Assembly: GCF_963576545.1 (NCBI RefSeq)
Contig: NC_083648.1
Span: forward strand, 25,933,373 to 25,997,372
Length of the DNA stretch: 64,000 nt
Source: Limanda limanda
Taxonomy: Eukaryota > Chordata > Actinopteri > Pleuronectiformes > Pleuronectidae
Reading direction: 5' to 3'
Positions 48,001 through 62,200 of this stretch are shown here, in pieces. The position numbers were made by a program, and so were the translations under genes. Position 1 is the first letter of the stretch. Every line of letters starts with the position of its first letter. Under the pieces are notes generated by a model, which saw only the letters and a list, made by a program, of their open reading frames with translations, did not search any database and was not told the origin of the DNA.

Positions 48001-51000
48001 GCACACCAAGGCCGACGTCAGCGACCACCGGAAGGGAAACCGGTCATTGTCCTGGACTACAACCGCAGCAAAGGTGAGTTGGACAACCTAGACAAGGTGA
48101 TCGTAACATACAGCTGCAGGAGGATGACCATGCGCAGGCCCCTGGTTGTCTTTCACAACATTATCAACGTCTCTTCCTACAACGCCTTTGTGATATGGAG
48201 AGAGACTGGATGCTGGGCAAGCTGAACAAGCGGAGGGTGTTCCTGGAGCAGCTGGGAAAGGCTCTTGCAACTCCGTGCATCGATTGAAGGGATCGTATCC
48301 CCCGCACGGAAGCTTCCGCCGCCCTTGTGAACGCCGTAAAAGCTGCAGAAGCACAGAGAGCTATAGTCCACATAGATGCTCGACCAGAGTAGTGATGGGA
48401 AGTTCGGATCTTTTTACCGACCCGGTTCTTTGAATCTCGTTCAGTAAAAGGAACGAATCTTTTTTCGAGTCACTCGTTCATTTCAACGGGGGGGGGGGGC
48501 TGCGTAACGGGACTGTTCCATAGGCTCAGTCAAGGAAGCAGAAATGATTCGTTCACTTCCCTACTGGGTCTTCGGGTACGAGTCTTTGGATCATTTATCA
48601 CGTGACCTGCATTGGCTCAGTAGAGGAGAGCTGGAGCGAGGGGCGTTCACTGTCTTCCGGAGAAATGAACACTCAGTGTTTTTAATATAGAAAAACGTGA
48701 ATTATATTCGTTCACAAGTCATAATGACTGGTTTTGTTATTTACACTTACAGTTTACTGCAGATCATATTTTTTAAAGTAAACCTATTAAATACAGTACA
48801 ACATTACAGTTTGTATGGTTTGAAATTGTCATTTATTATCATACTGGCATTTAATTATCACGGCAAACAATTACACTGCACTAAACTGTAAGTGTTAATG
48901 TAAAGTGAAAATAACAAAACCAGTCTGTATGACTTGTGAACGAATATAATTCACGTTTTTCTATACTAAAAACACAGAGTGTTTATTTCTCCGGAAGACA
49001 GTGAACGCCCCTCGCTCCAGCTCCAGTGCTCCTCTACTGAGCCAATGCAGGTCACGTGATAAATGATCCAAAGACTCGTACCCGAAGACCCAGTAGGGAA
49101 GTGAACGAATCATTTCTGCCTCCTTGACTGAGCCTATGGAACAGTCCCGATGCGCGGCCACAAGAAAATGAACGAATCTCTCATTGAGAGGACTCGTTAC
49201 TCCCGAGTCCTTGTAAGGATTCGTTCATAGTGAACGAATCGTTCACGACCGACACATCACTAGACCAGAGCATCCGGCCTCTTCCACGGCCCTAGCAGCA
49301 GCCCCGCTCAGGGCGAGGAAGAGGAAGAGGTGTCAGATATGACCAAGGATAAAAGACTATAAAACTGGCACCGTGTGCTGCCGGTGTAACAAATGTAACA
49401 TCTGCAAGGGCTGCTCCAGTGTCTATTGCCCTACTATGCGTCCTAATATGCCGGGGGAAGCGCGAACACAAGGGTAAAGGGATTGAAGTCCATCTTTCAG
49501 GAATCCAGACTGCAAAGTCTTGAATTTTAGGCAGCCTCTGAAGTGGGATAAAGAGGCCAACTACAGCCTTTCTGGTAGTGTGGGGTGTGCACTGTTCACT
49601 GAAATAAAGATGAAATTATTGTTACGTGAAGTTGCAGTAAAACACATGTTTTTTGCTTGGTGCTGGATTAGCCAATGGAATATTTCCTTCATTGCAATAT
49701 TATTTGTTAAGCAGCATGTTAACAAAATGTGCCTTATCTGGTGTGTAGATCAGCCACCAGCTGTGTCAAGGCACATCTAATTGGTCTACACAACAAACAA
49801 CTCTGAGCTCTACCAAAACATATGATGCTTGTTGTATGGGAGCCCCTGTTTTGTTTGCAGGTTTAGTGGAGGTATCATGAGCCAGGGAGTTTTAAGAATA
49901 ACCTCAATCCCCAGGAGAAACCAAGCAATGTTAAGAAATGGAGCTAAAAACATTTTGCATGGTTTCAATTATAAATTTTTTTCAATAATGTAAAAATAAT
50001 TTCAGTGCCAACTGATAAAAGAAAAGGAAATAACAGTTTCAGTAAAACAACAAAACATTTTCATGAAAGTGATTTCGTAAAAAAATATGCGCTGATGACC
50101 TTTCCTACACACAGCGTCCATGTGATGCTCAAAGGTCAGCTTGACATCAATTACAGTCCCATGATCTCTGTACTGCTGTACAACTTCCACAGCCTGAAGT
50201 AATCCCCACAGAAGAAATTACACATTCTTCCTGAAATCTATAACTCCCTCTCTCTCCCTCTCTCTTTCTCTCCAGTGGGTCTGTCAGTTCTGTACATATC
50301 TGAACTATACTCCTGCTACAGTGTGTGACATGTGTGACCTGGCTCGTCCAGAGCCTGCACCCCTGCCTGTGAGGCTCCGTCCTCCCTCTCCTGTCAGACG
50401 GGTCCCTGCCCTGCCAATCAAACCCAAAGAGCCTGCCCCTGAAGACCTGGACTGCTGGAGACAGAGGCTGATGAAAGAGGAGGGGCTTAAGTTGATTCAA
50501 CTGATAAGAGCAAGTCACCTCTATCACCTCTTAACCTTCCTGTGATATACATTTCAGTTGGTGTTTTATTTGTATCCGTCCCTTTTGTGTGCATCAGGAT
50601 GGGGAGAAGAAAGGAATGAGTCCAGAAGAGGTATACACAAGCATGAGGGTAGCAGGAGACAGCAGCATCTTGCCCAACAAGTGGTTAAAGTCAGAGCTTC
50701 CTCCGCTGCTAGACCAGATCAGGATGTTGGTAGCGGCATCCCCTAAGTTTGACAAGACTACAACACAGCACACAGTCAGTATGCTTCTCTCAGCAATATC
50801 GATCTGCAGAGCAGGAGACCCCATGCCCCCGGACATTTTAGACCTACACATGCGCGAGTAACCGTGTTAGACCTATACACCAGCAAGCCAAAGCCACTGT
50901 TTTAGACCTACACATGAAGGGGTTCCAGACCAACTTATATAAGGAAACTAGTATTCATATTAAGATCATCTATACTGAAACTTAATTTCCGCATCTATAG

Positions 51001-54000
51001 GAGACCAAAAAATACACTAGTGGCATAATAGTGAACAACTAGCAGCACTCTGTATCTCCACTCAGATTTCCATCTTTGTTTAAATCCATTTTTGTGCCCA
51101 AATCAAAGTCAAAGAAAGGCTCTTTAAGTTTATGTTTCCTTTAAAAAGCACAATATATATATGTGTGTATGTGTAAGTGCATGTGTATAGCCATACAGCT
51201 GTTTCAGATTAATTATATTACATTACATTTTATTTAGCTGACGCTTTTATCCAAAGTGACTTACAATATGTGCATTCAAACCCAGAACAGCATGATATCA
51301 AGTAAGTACAATTTGCCTCAAAAAGCCAAACTACAATTGTTACATGTAAGTTCCATATAAGTGCAACTAAACTTAACATATATATTTTTTAATTGGTTAT
51401 TAGACATCATATTATTATCCCAGGTGTAGTCCGAAGACATTTGTCTTTAGTCTGCGGCGCAAGATGTGTGGACTTTCTAATGTCCTGATGTCAATGGGGA
51501 GCTCAATCCACCATTTTGGTGCCAGGACAGCAAAGAGTTGTGATTTTGTTGAGTGGCTAGCTCGCAGTGAGGGAGCAGCAAGCCGATTGGCAGATGCAGA
51601 CCAGAGTGAATGGGCTGGGGTGCAAGGTTTAACCATGTCCTGGATGTAGGCTGGGCCCGATCCATTCACAGCACAGTAGTGTGAGTGAGCTTAGGTAGGT
51701 TAAAGACCAGTTAATCTGCAGCATTTTGGATGAGCTGCAGAGGTAAGATGGCACTAGCAGGTAGACCAGCCAGGAGGGAGTTGCATTAGTCTAAGCATGA
51801 GATGACGAGAGCCTGGACCAGAACCTTCTGAGTGAGAAGGGGTCGACTTTCCAGATGTTGTACAGCATGTATCTACAGGAGCGGTTGTTGCAGTAATGTT
51901 GGCAGTAAGGGAGAGTTGACTGTTGAGGGTCCCATCCAGGTTCCTAGCAGTCTGGGTGGGGGCTACGGTTGGTTTAAATTGATAAATGTTTAAATAGATT
52001 TAAAAAGTCAATATTCACAAATAGAAGACAAGGACAATTTACTGTATTTACTGTATGTATGTGCATCTCAATAAATTAGAATATCATGGAAAAGTTTGTT
52101 TATTTTGATAATTAAATTCAAAAAGTCAAACTCATATATTATATAGATTCATTACACACAGAGTGAAATGTTTCAAGCATTCTTTTCTTTAAATTGTGAT
52201 GAACTTTTCCATGATATTCTAATTTATTGAGATGCACCTGTATATATAAGTCATTTAATAATGTTGTTAGCCTTAATAGAGTTCGGTTATCCTTATTTTC
52301 AGCGTATGCGTACGTCATACTGGTGGCACACGTAGATCTAAAAGGTCCATGACTCGTACATGTTTACATCCGGAACGGTGGGGGCTGTCCGGCTCTGCAG
52401 AAGGATGTTTCTCACACCTTTATGTTCCTCAGACTGTGACTATCAGCTGGGATATCTGATAATGATTAACTGTCCTCTAACACAGAGCAGGTCAAGTGAC
52501 GCTCCTGTTGCGGATGCCGGGAGAGAGGAGTACCCTGTAGAGACAGAAAGTGGGATCAAGCTGTCCAGAGCAGAGACTAAGCAAGCCTGGCTGACAGCAG
52601 GCGGAGACTCAGAGAGAGCAGCCAGACAAGCTCTAAGAGACAGACTTGCCAAGGTGACATTATCTCCAATTTTGTTTGGAATTGAACAACTGACTATTCT
52701 GTCAGTCTTCTTTCTCTCGAGACATGGTATCATCACTTTTCTTTACCCTACTCCCTCAGATAAAGGAGCTGTGTGCACTGGGCTTCAGAGAAGAGGCTCA
52801 CTGCCATGAGGTTTTGAAACAGAGTGGTGGTGAGGTAAGAGGAGCTCTAGCCCTGCTGCAGAGACCCCTACTGGAGCCCTTCCACAACCGTATTTGGAGT
52901 GCGAAAGCCGAACCTCCAGTAGACATCCATCACCCTGACAAACAGGTGAGAGTCAAGTCTTCAGCCATATTAATTTTGACGGCATGGTGAAGGACCCCAC
53001 CCTCAGCCTGACTACCTTCCTACTATCTAGCAGGAGGCAGCAAGGTCATAGTGTGAATTCAATTTGTCAGAAACACTTTACATCTGCTCCTTAACTATCA
53101 TGGAGTTTAGTTTGTATCTTCCTGTTTCATTTAGTTTTTTACTCATACTGCAGAGGGACTCAAGCTTCACTTCCTCCCATTGTTTCCCCACCACTGCAAT
53201 CATCACACTCGCACCTCAATATCAATCAGTCTACCGGATTTACTTTTGCCTTTTTTCAGGTTTTTGGATTTTTACCTCTGCTTCTTGTATTATAGACCTT
53301 GATTTTGACTTCATCACTTGGCTTCCTTGGTGTTCTCTGCGTTTGCATCTCTTGGTTATCACATTGTTACACCAAGAGTGTGTTTCATTACATCTGACAC
53401 AAAAATAATTCCTTCATCTCTTCCAGCGGATATGTCGTAGGCTACTTGCTGTATATGATCTTCCGAGCTGGGGTCGCTGTGAGCTAGCATTGTCACTTCT
53501 TCTGGAGCATACTGCTTCTTACTCCCTGGAGGATGTTGTGCAGGCTGTACGAGAGTCCCATGACAGAGAGTTTATCAGGAGAGTGCTGGCTAAAGAGTGT
53601 CCCATCTGCCTATCTGTCTTTCCCCACAGCAAGGTACTGACTGATTCAGTAAATGTTTCTACAAGTTTTGCAAAACAGAAGCACATGTTCACTCATTTCC
53701 CCCTCTCTTCCCTTTCAGATGCAGTCTTTAACATCATGCCAGTGTTCAGTGTGCTGTGGTTGTTTCCAGCAGCACTTCACTATCGCTGTAAGGGACAAAC
53801 ACATCAGGGACATGGTGTGTCCAGTGTGCTGGGAGCCAAACATCAACGATCCTGAACACCTGAACAGCTATTTTTCCACCCTTGACATCCAGGTAGGAAG
53901 AGAGATAGAGCTAGGAAGGACTAAGGGAGGTAGTAGCATCCGTCTAACAGTTTGTGCCTCGCCACACCAAAAGGTGGCAGTGGAGGAGAGGAGAAATTGT

Positions 54001-54111
54001 ATATGCAGACAGCTCCACTTAGGCAATTTGCCCTAAAGAGATTGTTCAGATTCACACGGATGGAGATGTGATTAAAATAATATAACATATCAATAATTGA
54101 ATAATCAGCTC

Positions 54112-54145
<34 letters not shown>

Positions 54146-55125
54146 CATCAAATGAAACATTTTTTTCGCTGCAAAACAGAAAACACACTCCAGTACTGCA
54201 GATCAACTTGCCTAATTCAGACAACGATGCACAATGAAACCAGCTATCCTTTAGTCACTATCAGCAGTAAGACAGCATCACAGCGGAGCCTCTTGCGTTC
54301 AGCTTCTAGCTTAGGTCGCCTCGCTGGCATCTCCACTCCATTTCATGATGCTGAAGTTAGCCTTAGATGTGCAGCTTCCAATTAAACAGCTAAGGGAAAA
54401 CCTAAAGGGAAAATACACTGATGAGTTCACAATTCTCTATTGTTTGAGGCAGTGACCGCTGTTAAAACATATTAGACAGGTTGAGTAAAGCATCACCACT
54501 GACTGAAATCCACTATCAAATTTGTGAAAGTTTTGTTTGTGAATATACAAATTTCAAATGCTGAGAATCCTTTTGTAAACCAGTATTTGACGACCTCTGA
54601 CCCTCCTTTTATGTTTCAATATTTTATTTAGGCGTATAAGTAGAAAGCAAGCATTTTCATTTTGATCTCCAATTTATACACATTTTACAGGAACCATTGA
54701 GCAGTACTCTCTTTTGAACACACCTTTTACACATGATAGGTCTACAATTATTAATAAGGTTATAGTTTGGTACCCTTGTTCCCAGATCTTTCCATTCCCA
54801 CGTTTTGGTTTTACTCAGCAAAATGCAATGCAGATCATCAGATGTGTGTGCTCTGAATGCAACAGTTTGCTATTTTTAGCAGTTCCCTATTCACTGAGCT
54901 TACAGTTATAGGTGCATGCTCCCACTCATCAGAAAACAACGTATCGCTTCACACTGATTCATGTTGTTCTGGGTTTGTACCCTCATGGTTGAATGCACTT
55001 ATTGTAAGTCGCTTGGATAGGTACTAGGTACTTACTATTTTTTTTGTAAGTGATCTCCAGTGAGCTCATGCGCGCCTGATGGCACGGTCACCTTCACTGC
55101 AGCAATTTTACACACACACACACAC

Positions 55126-55182
<57 letters not shown>

Positions 55183-58100
55183 AACACACACACACACACA
55201 CTTACACACACATACTCACACACACACTAAATGAAAACTAATGACGTACTTTAGCCTAAGATATTAAAAACTATTAATGACTCAGATCTGCAACTCTGCT
55301 GTTTAATGGCTGAACGTAAGTTGTTTTATATCTTTTTCAATAGAAGTTTCTTATGGAACAGTTATGTCACACAAGCACAAATGACTCTTTAACGTTAATG
55401 ATGAAGTGCATCAATAATATGGCTTCCGTTCTTCACCTCATGTCTGCATCTCTAAAATATTTGTACTTGTGTGTCAAAGTTAGCGTACAAGTGCTCACAT
55501 TCTCCCGTCAAGTTTGTTTTTATAGATCCCAATGTTCGTTTGAAGTATGTATCTTTCAGGCCCCGTTTTTCTGCATATGCAATGGTTATAAATGAGGCCT
55601 CTGGACTCATCTGAGCTTTCCCCCTTTTCTTCTTTAGGTAGCTTGACCTTTGATTTAGCTATTTCCCCTTCCCCAGAACTGGTATTGTGCTCCCCTTTGG
55701 TGTTTCAGTTCCAAACACAGGAGAGCGGAGACTCCTTACTCAGGCAGTCAAGTAGATTCTGAGTTGTTTGGGTATCTAAATGTGACACCTTCCACATAAG
55801 TTGTTTGTTTACTTCAAGAGTCAAAACATTATTGAGCTGGATAAGTTCTATCATAGCCTAGAATTTCCCAATGGATTGTGGACACACTTCTGTATGTGCA
55901 GCAGGTACATACATTTCAAGATTCTACTCTCTACATGGAGCCATGCCCTAGCTGCATGCCATTTTGTGATTGGGTGCCGGGTGTGACTCATTGACAGCTT
56001 GCCCATCCATATTAAGGAACAAAACATAATAAGGAAAAAGATAACAGGCCAAACAGATTTTAATCTAGTGTGAAATTTAGCAAAGAATCTTCTAGAGATT
56101 AAAGGTATCGCCTATTTTCTCTGCATACTGCGCACGGTGTACAACAAAAAACACATGATCAATGATCATTTATTATTTGTCATTCTTAAAGCACAGATAT
56201 ACTGTAGGTAAATGGGGTACCATATGTTTTTTAAATGCAGGGTACTTTCCAAAGTCATTTCCTTTTTTCCTGTCATGTTTTACTCTAAGTTTAAAATGCT
56301 GATATTCTGACATCCAGGTTGTATCATTGTTTTACATGTTTAAGCTACGAGAGTGCCTGGAGCCAGAAGTCTATGAACTGTTCCATAAGAAGCTGACAGA
56401 GCAGGCTCTAATCAAGGACCCCAAGTTCCTCTGGTGCTGTCATGTAAGTAAAGAATGGGTTACATCATTTTTATAAGCACTAAATAAGATTACCCACTGG
56501 GTGGTTTTCACTTGGGTTTCATCCAGTTTACACTCTAACTTAGTCAAACAGAGACTGGTAAACTCCTGGAACATTACACCACCACGGCCATTGTGCTTCC
56601 TCAAACAATACTCCACTAAACTGCAATTTAAAAATTTAATTACAGGTTATTTTTTATTTGGCAGCGGAATATGCAAGCAAAGAGTACTATTCTGGGTCTC
56701 ATACTTTTGGCTTAGAATAGACGACTCAGACATCCCTCCTCTCCGTGTTACACTTGTGTATTCCAATTTAACATCCTCCAACTAGTAGATGTTTAAATGC
56801 CATTAAGATGAACATTGATATTTGGTTAAAGTAGTAATGTCAGTAAATCAGTCTGTGTTGATCTATAAATGCATGTCAATATTAACATTTATTTCAGTAT
56901 CAGTTGTACACAGCAGCTTTATATTGTATAAAAATATTTCCCCTTAGATCATTAAATTTTGATTTTACACTGGGCTCCTTCAGTTCAAACACGGACGCAA
57001 AACTAACCCTAACCACACACATGTTTGTACATCTATATTAGTGAGTACACTCATTGTACAAAATGCATTCCCTAGCCCCTTACCCTAACCTTAACCATCA
57101 AAACTAAATGCCAAACCCTAACCAACACCTAATCCTTACCCTAAAACCAAATCTAACCCCTCAAACAGCCCATTGAAAGGGGGTCAGAAAGTGAGAAAAG
57201 GCCAAAATGTCCTCACTCTGTAGGATGTAGGCTCCAAGTGGTCCTCATAAAGATATCTGTACAAGTACACACACACACACAAACTATGTTGCTTTGTTGT
57301 CAGTTGATATATACGATGCGGACACAATGTCTATTTAGTCTCAATTTTGCTTTATCTAACTGTCAAATCAATAAGGTAAAATAAGATACAGCAGTGTAAT
57401 ACCATTATGCATTTCATAAATAAACTGCAACAAAGTTGCTGCTAATCTGTCTGATATGTATAGAGGCAGATGTGTTTGTGTGTGTTTCTGCCTCTCTGCA
57501 TAACCCAGAATAATTTCCTGAGACATTCCTCAAGTCATTGTTATAATACAGCCCATGCAATAAATACCAAACCCTCTTCATCTTCACTAACCTACTACAT
57601 GAACCGAAGTAGCAGGTGGAGACACCCTAACATTCTCTTTGCTCAAGCCCCACCTCTTTATGCTTGTTGTTGCAGGATCCACTTTCAAATGTAACATTGT
57701 CTAAAGTTATAAGCCTATGTTGTATTTGATGGCAGTCAAAGCCACTGTATTATTTTAAGATGATAATACTGATCTATCTTCTCCTCTTCCCCACAGTGTT
57801 CATATGGGTTTATCTATGATGGAGACCAGCTGAAGGTTACCTGTTTTCAGTGTCGCAACAGTTTCTGTGCTCAGTGTAAAAAACCTGTAAGTGTTCAGTG
57901 TCACTGTGTGTTGTCTTTCTATACTTTCTGCCCTCTCATTAAGATTCTCTTCTCCCCCGATTCATTAAAACCATGGCCTAAAAAAACATACATATTGCAA
58001 AAACAAAGCTATGAGCACACTAGGAATCTGAAAGACCTGACACAGTTCATCAGCTTTGTCCAATAAATACTCTCAGAATCAAAGAGCTGTATTTGCATTC

Positions 58101-59258
58101 ATAGTATTAACAGAAATAATGGTAGGGCACAATGTGAACTGGCATGCGTTACATAAGATCAACAGAAGGCCTTGGACACAGGCAGTGATCCAGATTCCAG
58201 CTGTAAACCATCTGCACTGCTCAGTTAGGTGTACAAAGTTAGAAAATTGTAGAAATATCCAGAAAAGCTTTAGTCAGAGGTAAAGCTCAAATTAAAGAAT
58301 GTATATGTTCAGTGTGGTGTTCTAGATCTTTACTTCTGAAGGAGTCAGTCATAAATAACACTCAACTCGCAGTATGTTAAGTCCCCCTATAGGTACAACA
58401 AGTCTAATCCTAAAATAAACCCTCCCAAATCCCCACCCAACTTCTCATGAAGGTTCTGATATTAAGCTTTGAGTCAATCTATTTCGAATAGGTGTTGATT
58501 CAACTGGTGGCTTGAATGTGTAAATGCAACTTGTATTGTAAAGTTGAAAAACACATTCATACATAACACTTCCCATTACATTTTCCATTTTAGAACATGA
58601 AGTGACGAACTGTTTTTGTATAAATACTTGCCCAGCTCAATCATAAACGTACTTCACTGCTGAAAACGCTCACCTGTTCCCCATACGGAGCAGTTTCTGT
58701 ATCTTGAAAACCCAGTCAGGATTCTGTGGTGAGTGACAAATAATCTTCAAATGGATTTAAGACTTAATACAACACATGTCTGTGTGTTGACTCATCTGTT
58801 TCAGTGCTTTGAATCTTCCCTCATGTTTGACACAAACCTGTGTCTGTCAACCATAACTAGTTATTTTAATAACAAATGGCCACAGTCGGGGAATAATGTC
58901 GCCTTTTATCTTTCATCATAGACACTGCTCTATATTACACTATAAATAGACACACACACACACATTTCAGTATTTAAATATGAGTGACAACTGTCATGAA
59001 ATGTACTGACCTGAACTAGTACCAAATAGTTTATTGCTGTATCAACAATGTTAAACACAATGATTTTTACCTCCCCTTTAACCTTTTAAAAGCACTGACA
59101 GGTGTTTACCAGTGTAATTTGCGCATCTTCTCTGCAGTGGGAGTGTCAGCATGCCGGTTTGTCCTGTGAACAGTACCAGTCCTGGAAGAGAGAAAATGAT
59201 CCAGAGTATCAGAAGCAGGGCCTGGCCGGATACCTCAGAGACAACGGCATCAGTGAGT

Positions 59259-59298
<40 letters not shown>

Positions 59299-62200
59299 TA
59301 TCTTCTTGCAGCAGTAGTTGAGGGGAAAGTGAGCCTGTACTAGCGCAGGTGATATGCTCATTTAGATTTATGAAATTTTGTAAAACGAGACATAAACAAA
59401 AAACCAGAACCCACTGGGTGGTTTCCACTAGGGTTTCATCCAGTTTACACTCTGCGTTGGTCAAACAGAGACTGGTAAACTCCTGGAACAGCACACCACC
59501 ACGGGCATTGTGCTTCCTCACACAATACTCCACTAAACTGCTATTTTCAAATGTATTTTATTTAATTCAAAGTTATTACATACTTCACATAATAAATTAT
59601 TTGTCTGGTGAAATCATTCACATAACGTGTATTAATAAATCTATCACAATAATGAATTAATAATATTAATAAGAATAAGTAGAAGTCATTGTTAGCAAAA
59701 TAATGGAGATCAATTTTAATAATTCTTAATAAATCATTTTACTTATAATTTGAATTATATGGACGTCTGTAATAATGTTATTTTTATGCTAATAATGTTT
59801 CAGGTTAAGTGACTAAGATGTTAGCACGAGAAGGCACAAAGAAGTTCATAAACATGTTTTAGTAGTATAACAGTGACAGACAAACAAAAGAAAAACAATT
59901 TTCCACTTATGGACACTAAACATTATAAAATAACCACAGAAAAAACACAAAAAGAAAATGGGAAGTATGTACAATGAAGAAATTAGGTGAAATGGGTTTG
60001 GGAGATGGTGTGCGAGATGTAAACCCCGTCGGATGCCCAAGGACTTACTCCCTGTCTCCACATCTGTTCTGCTCACTTGTTCTCCACCAGCTGCCCTCCC
60101 CTCTCACAAACCTTATCCCAGTTCCCCTCTTCACCAAAACTACTGCTCTTCACAAACACCTGCTGTTTTCTCAAGCTCCAGTCTGTCTCGGCCTGCCTGT
60201 CTACTTGTGTCTGTAAGTCTGTAGAGAGACAATTGTTTAACTATCTTATTTAAGCTCTATCAAACTGGTTTTAATGAAAATAATAAAACTGATATTATTG
60301 ATGTAATATATTATTGATGATAGCACCACCAGTTAAAAACAATAATAATAAAAATAGGAAAATTTCCTGGTTGCTGAGACTTTAGGAACCACAAGGGAGC
60401 CTGTATTCCAGGGTGCAAAGTGATTAGGATAACAGTATTTTATGACTTGAAGTGTTTTGGATGAGTGCAAGAGGTCTCATATGATGCCACAACTGTGCTG
60501 TCTCTCCATTCACACCCTTTTTGCCCTCCACGCTCCAGCCTGTCCAAACTGCCGCTTCCAGTATGCACTGTCTAAAGGAGGCTGTATGCATTTCTGCTGC
60601 TCTCAGTGTCGCTACCAGTTCTGCAGTGGCTGCAACAACCCTTTCCACACTGTAAGTCTCACTCATTCTATAATTCTCATCATTGTTGTCATAGTAGTAA
60701 TCCAGACAATATTGTATTTTTTATTAGATAAAATGCTGGTCGCCTAATCAATCTTTATTACTACTCAGACTAAATGTTTTAGCAATATTTTGTTTTTGTT
60801 TAGATTTTATTTTTCATTAAACATAATTTGTGTAAAATGAATGTTTTCTTATTGCAAATGAAATAATTGTACGGTTGGTTTGTTCTTAAGTTATTATTAT
60901 TATTACAATTATTATTATTACAATTATTCTTAATGTAATGGATAGTTTAAGGGGTTAATCCTGAAGATAAATTCCAGTGTTGCTGCTGCAACTTTACATA
61001 TATTTCAGAACCGAACAGGTAAGTAAATTACAAATAAATAAAATCAATCAAACCAACAAGCAATACAATTTAATTTGTTTAGCCCATAGTCACAAATCAC
61101 AATTTTTCTCAGAGGCCTTAATAAGGTGCGACATCCTCTGCTCTTTACCCTAAAAAAGAATAAGGAAAAAGTACCAAAAAAAACAAACTTTAACAGGGTA
61201 AAGAACGTAGAAATCTCAGAGGGCCGCATGTGAGGGATCCCTCTCCTAGGACGGACAGAAGTGCAATAGATGGCGCATGTAACTGAGAACATAAACAGAA
61301 TAACAGTATTTACCACATTGACTAGAAGAAACACTTCGTAACACAGTTACATGCCACCATAGTCCACAATCCACCGTCGTGATCCACAATCAGCTGCCAC
61401 CTCCATCATGGTCCTGGATCGTATCACGTCAGCACGTCAGGAAAATATACATTTTGTACAATAACTAAGTACAGAAATAATAGCAAACCTTCAAAGATCT
61501 GATTTATATATGTGACAGATGTGATAATAAGATGTGATAATAATATCATAAATAAAAAGGTTCAGGGGCCTCGTTTATACAACAGTGCGTAGGATTCATA
61601 TTGAAAGTGAAGGTGCGCACAAAAGCCAAAAATGGCGAACACAAAAAAAGATTCAAATTTATAAAACCGTGTGCACGCATACCTGAAGGCAATTTTCACT
61701 TTATAAATCACAGTCCACCTGAAGACGTATGTACAACGTAATACTGTGTATTTAAATGTTTTACTCTATAATACGTTTTGTTCTGATTTTACTGTTTTTT
61801 TTTACCTTTCCTACTGTATTCCTATATAACATTGCAATGACTAAAAACGGTTAAAAATGATTCAGACAAGAAATGGCCTTAAACCTTTTTATCAAAGACA
61901 ATGTAGTATCAAACATATTCAGTAACCAACTAAATACAATGCAATCCATTAAAAAAACGTCATCACTCATGCTGAACAAGTTCTCAATGTGCATGAGATA
62001 TTCTGAATTCAGGTTTCTTCTCTGACTATGAGAACTGATGGTCATACAATTTTACTTTGAATAAAGCCACTGCATGAAATGCAATGTCACTAATTTGTAT
62101 GTTCTTGAAATATGCAATCCATAAAATAATCAATAAGTCCCTAACAATCTTTATACCACGTCAAGAGCCCACTTCATGTACCATGTCTTCAGCATCCACC

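Larger units (their letters stand above)
39598..50275 (+). other. rnf31: rnf31 intron after NZF2 (10.7 kb TE nest)
   Basis: Contains a nearly complete hAT (40411-43952), piggyBac and ZBED5-like fragments, a candidate minus-strand transcript, a 3' LINE/SINE tail and a foldback element. 39840-40400 and 49480-50270 hold no recognised feature except a 12-bp hairpin at about 40127-40159. Confidence 0.9.

Noticed and set aside
53064..53408. 114-codon open frame between rnf31 exons
   Set aside because: Hydrophobic T-rich intron translation; HOIP reads straight across this intron.
55035..55223. Cys/Val/Met-rich minus-strand open frame
   Set aside because: It is a translation of the CA/CATACA microsatellite.
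57003..57190. Interstitial telomere array
   Set aside because: Units are irregular and interrupted; it fits a dispersed repeat better.
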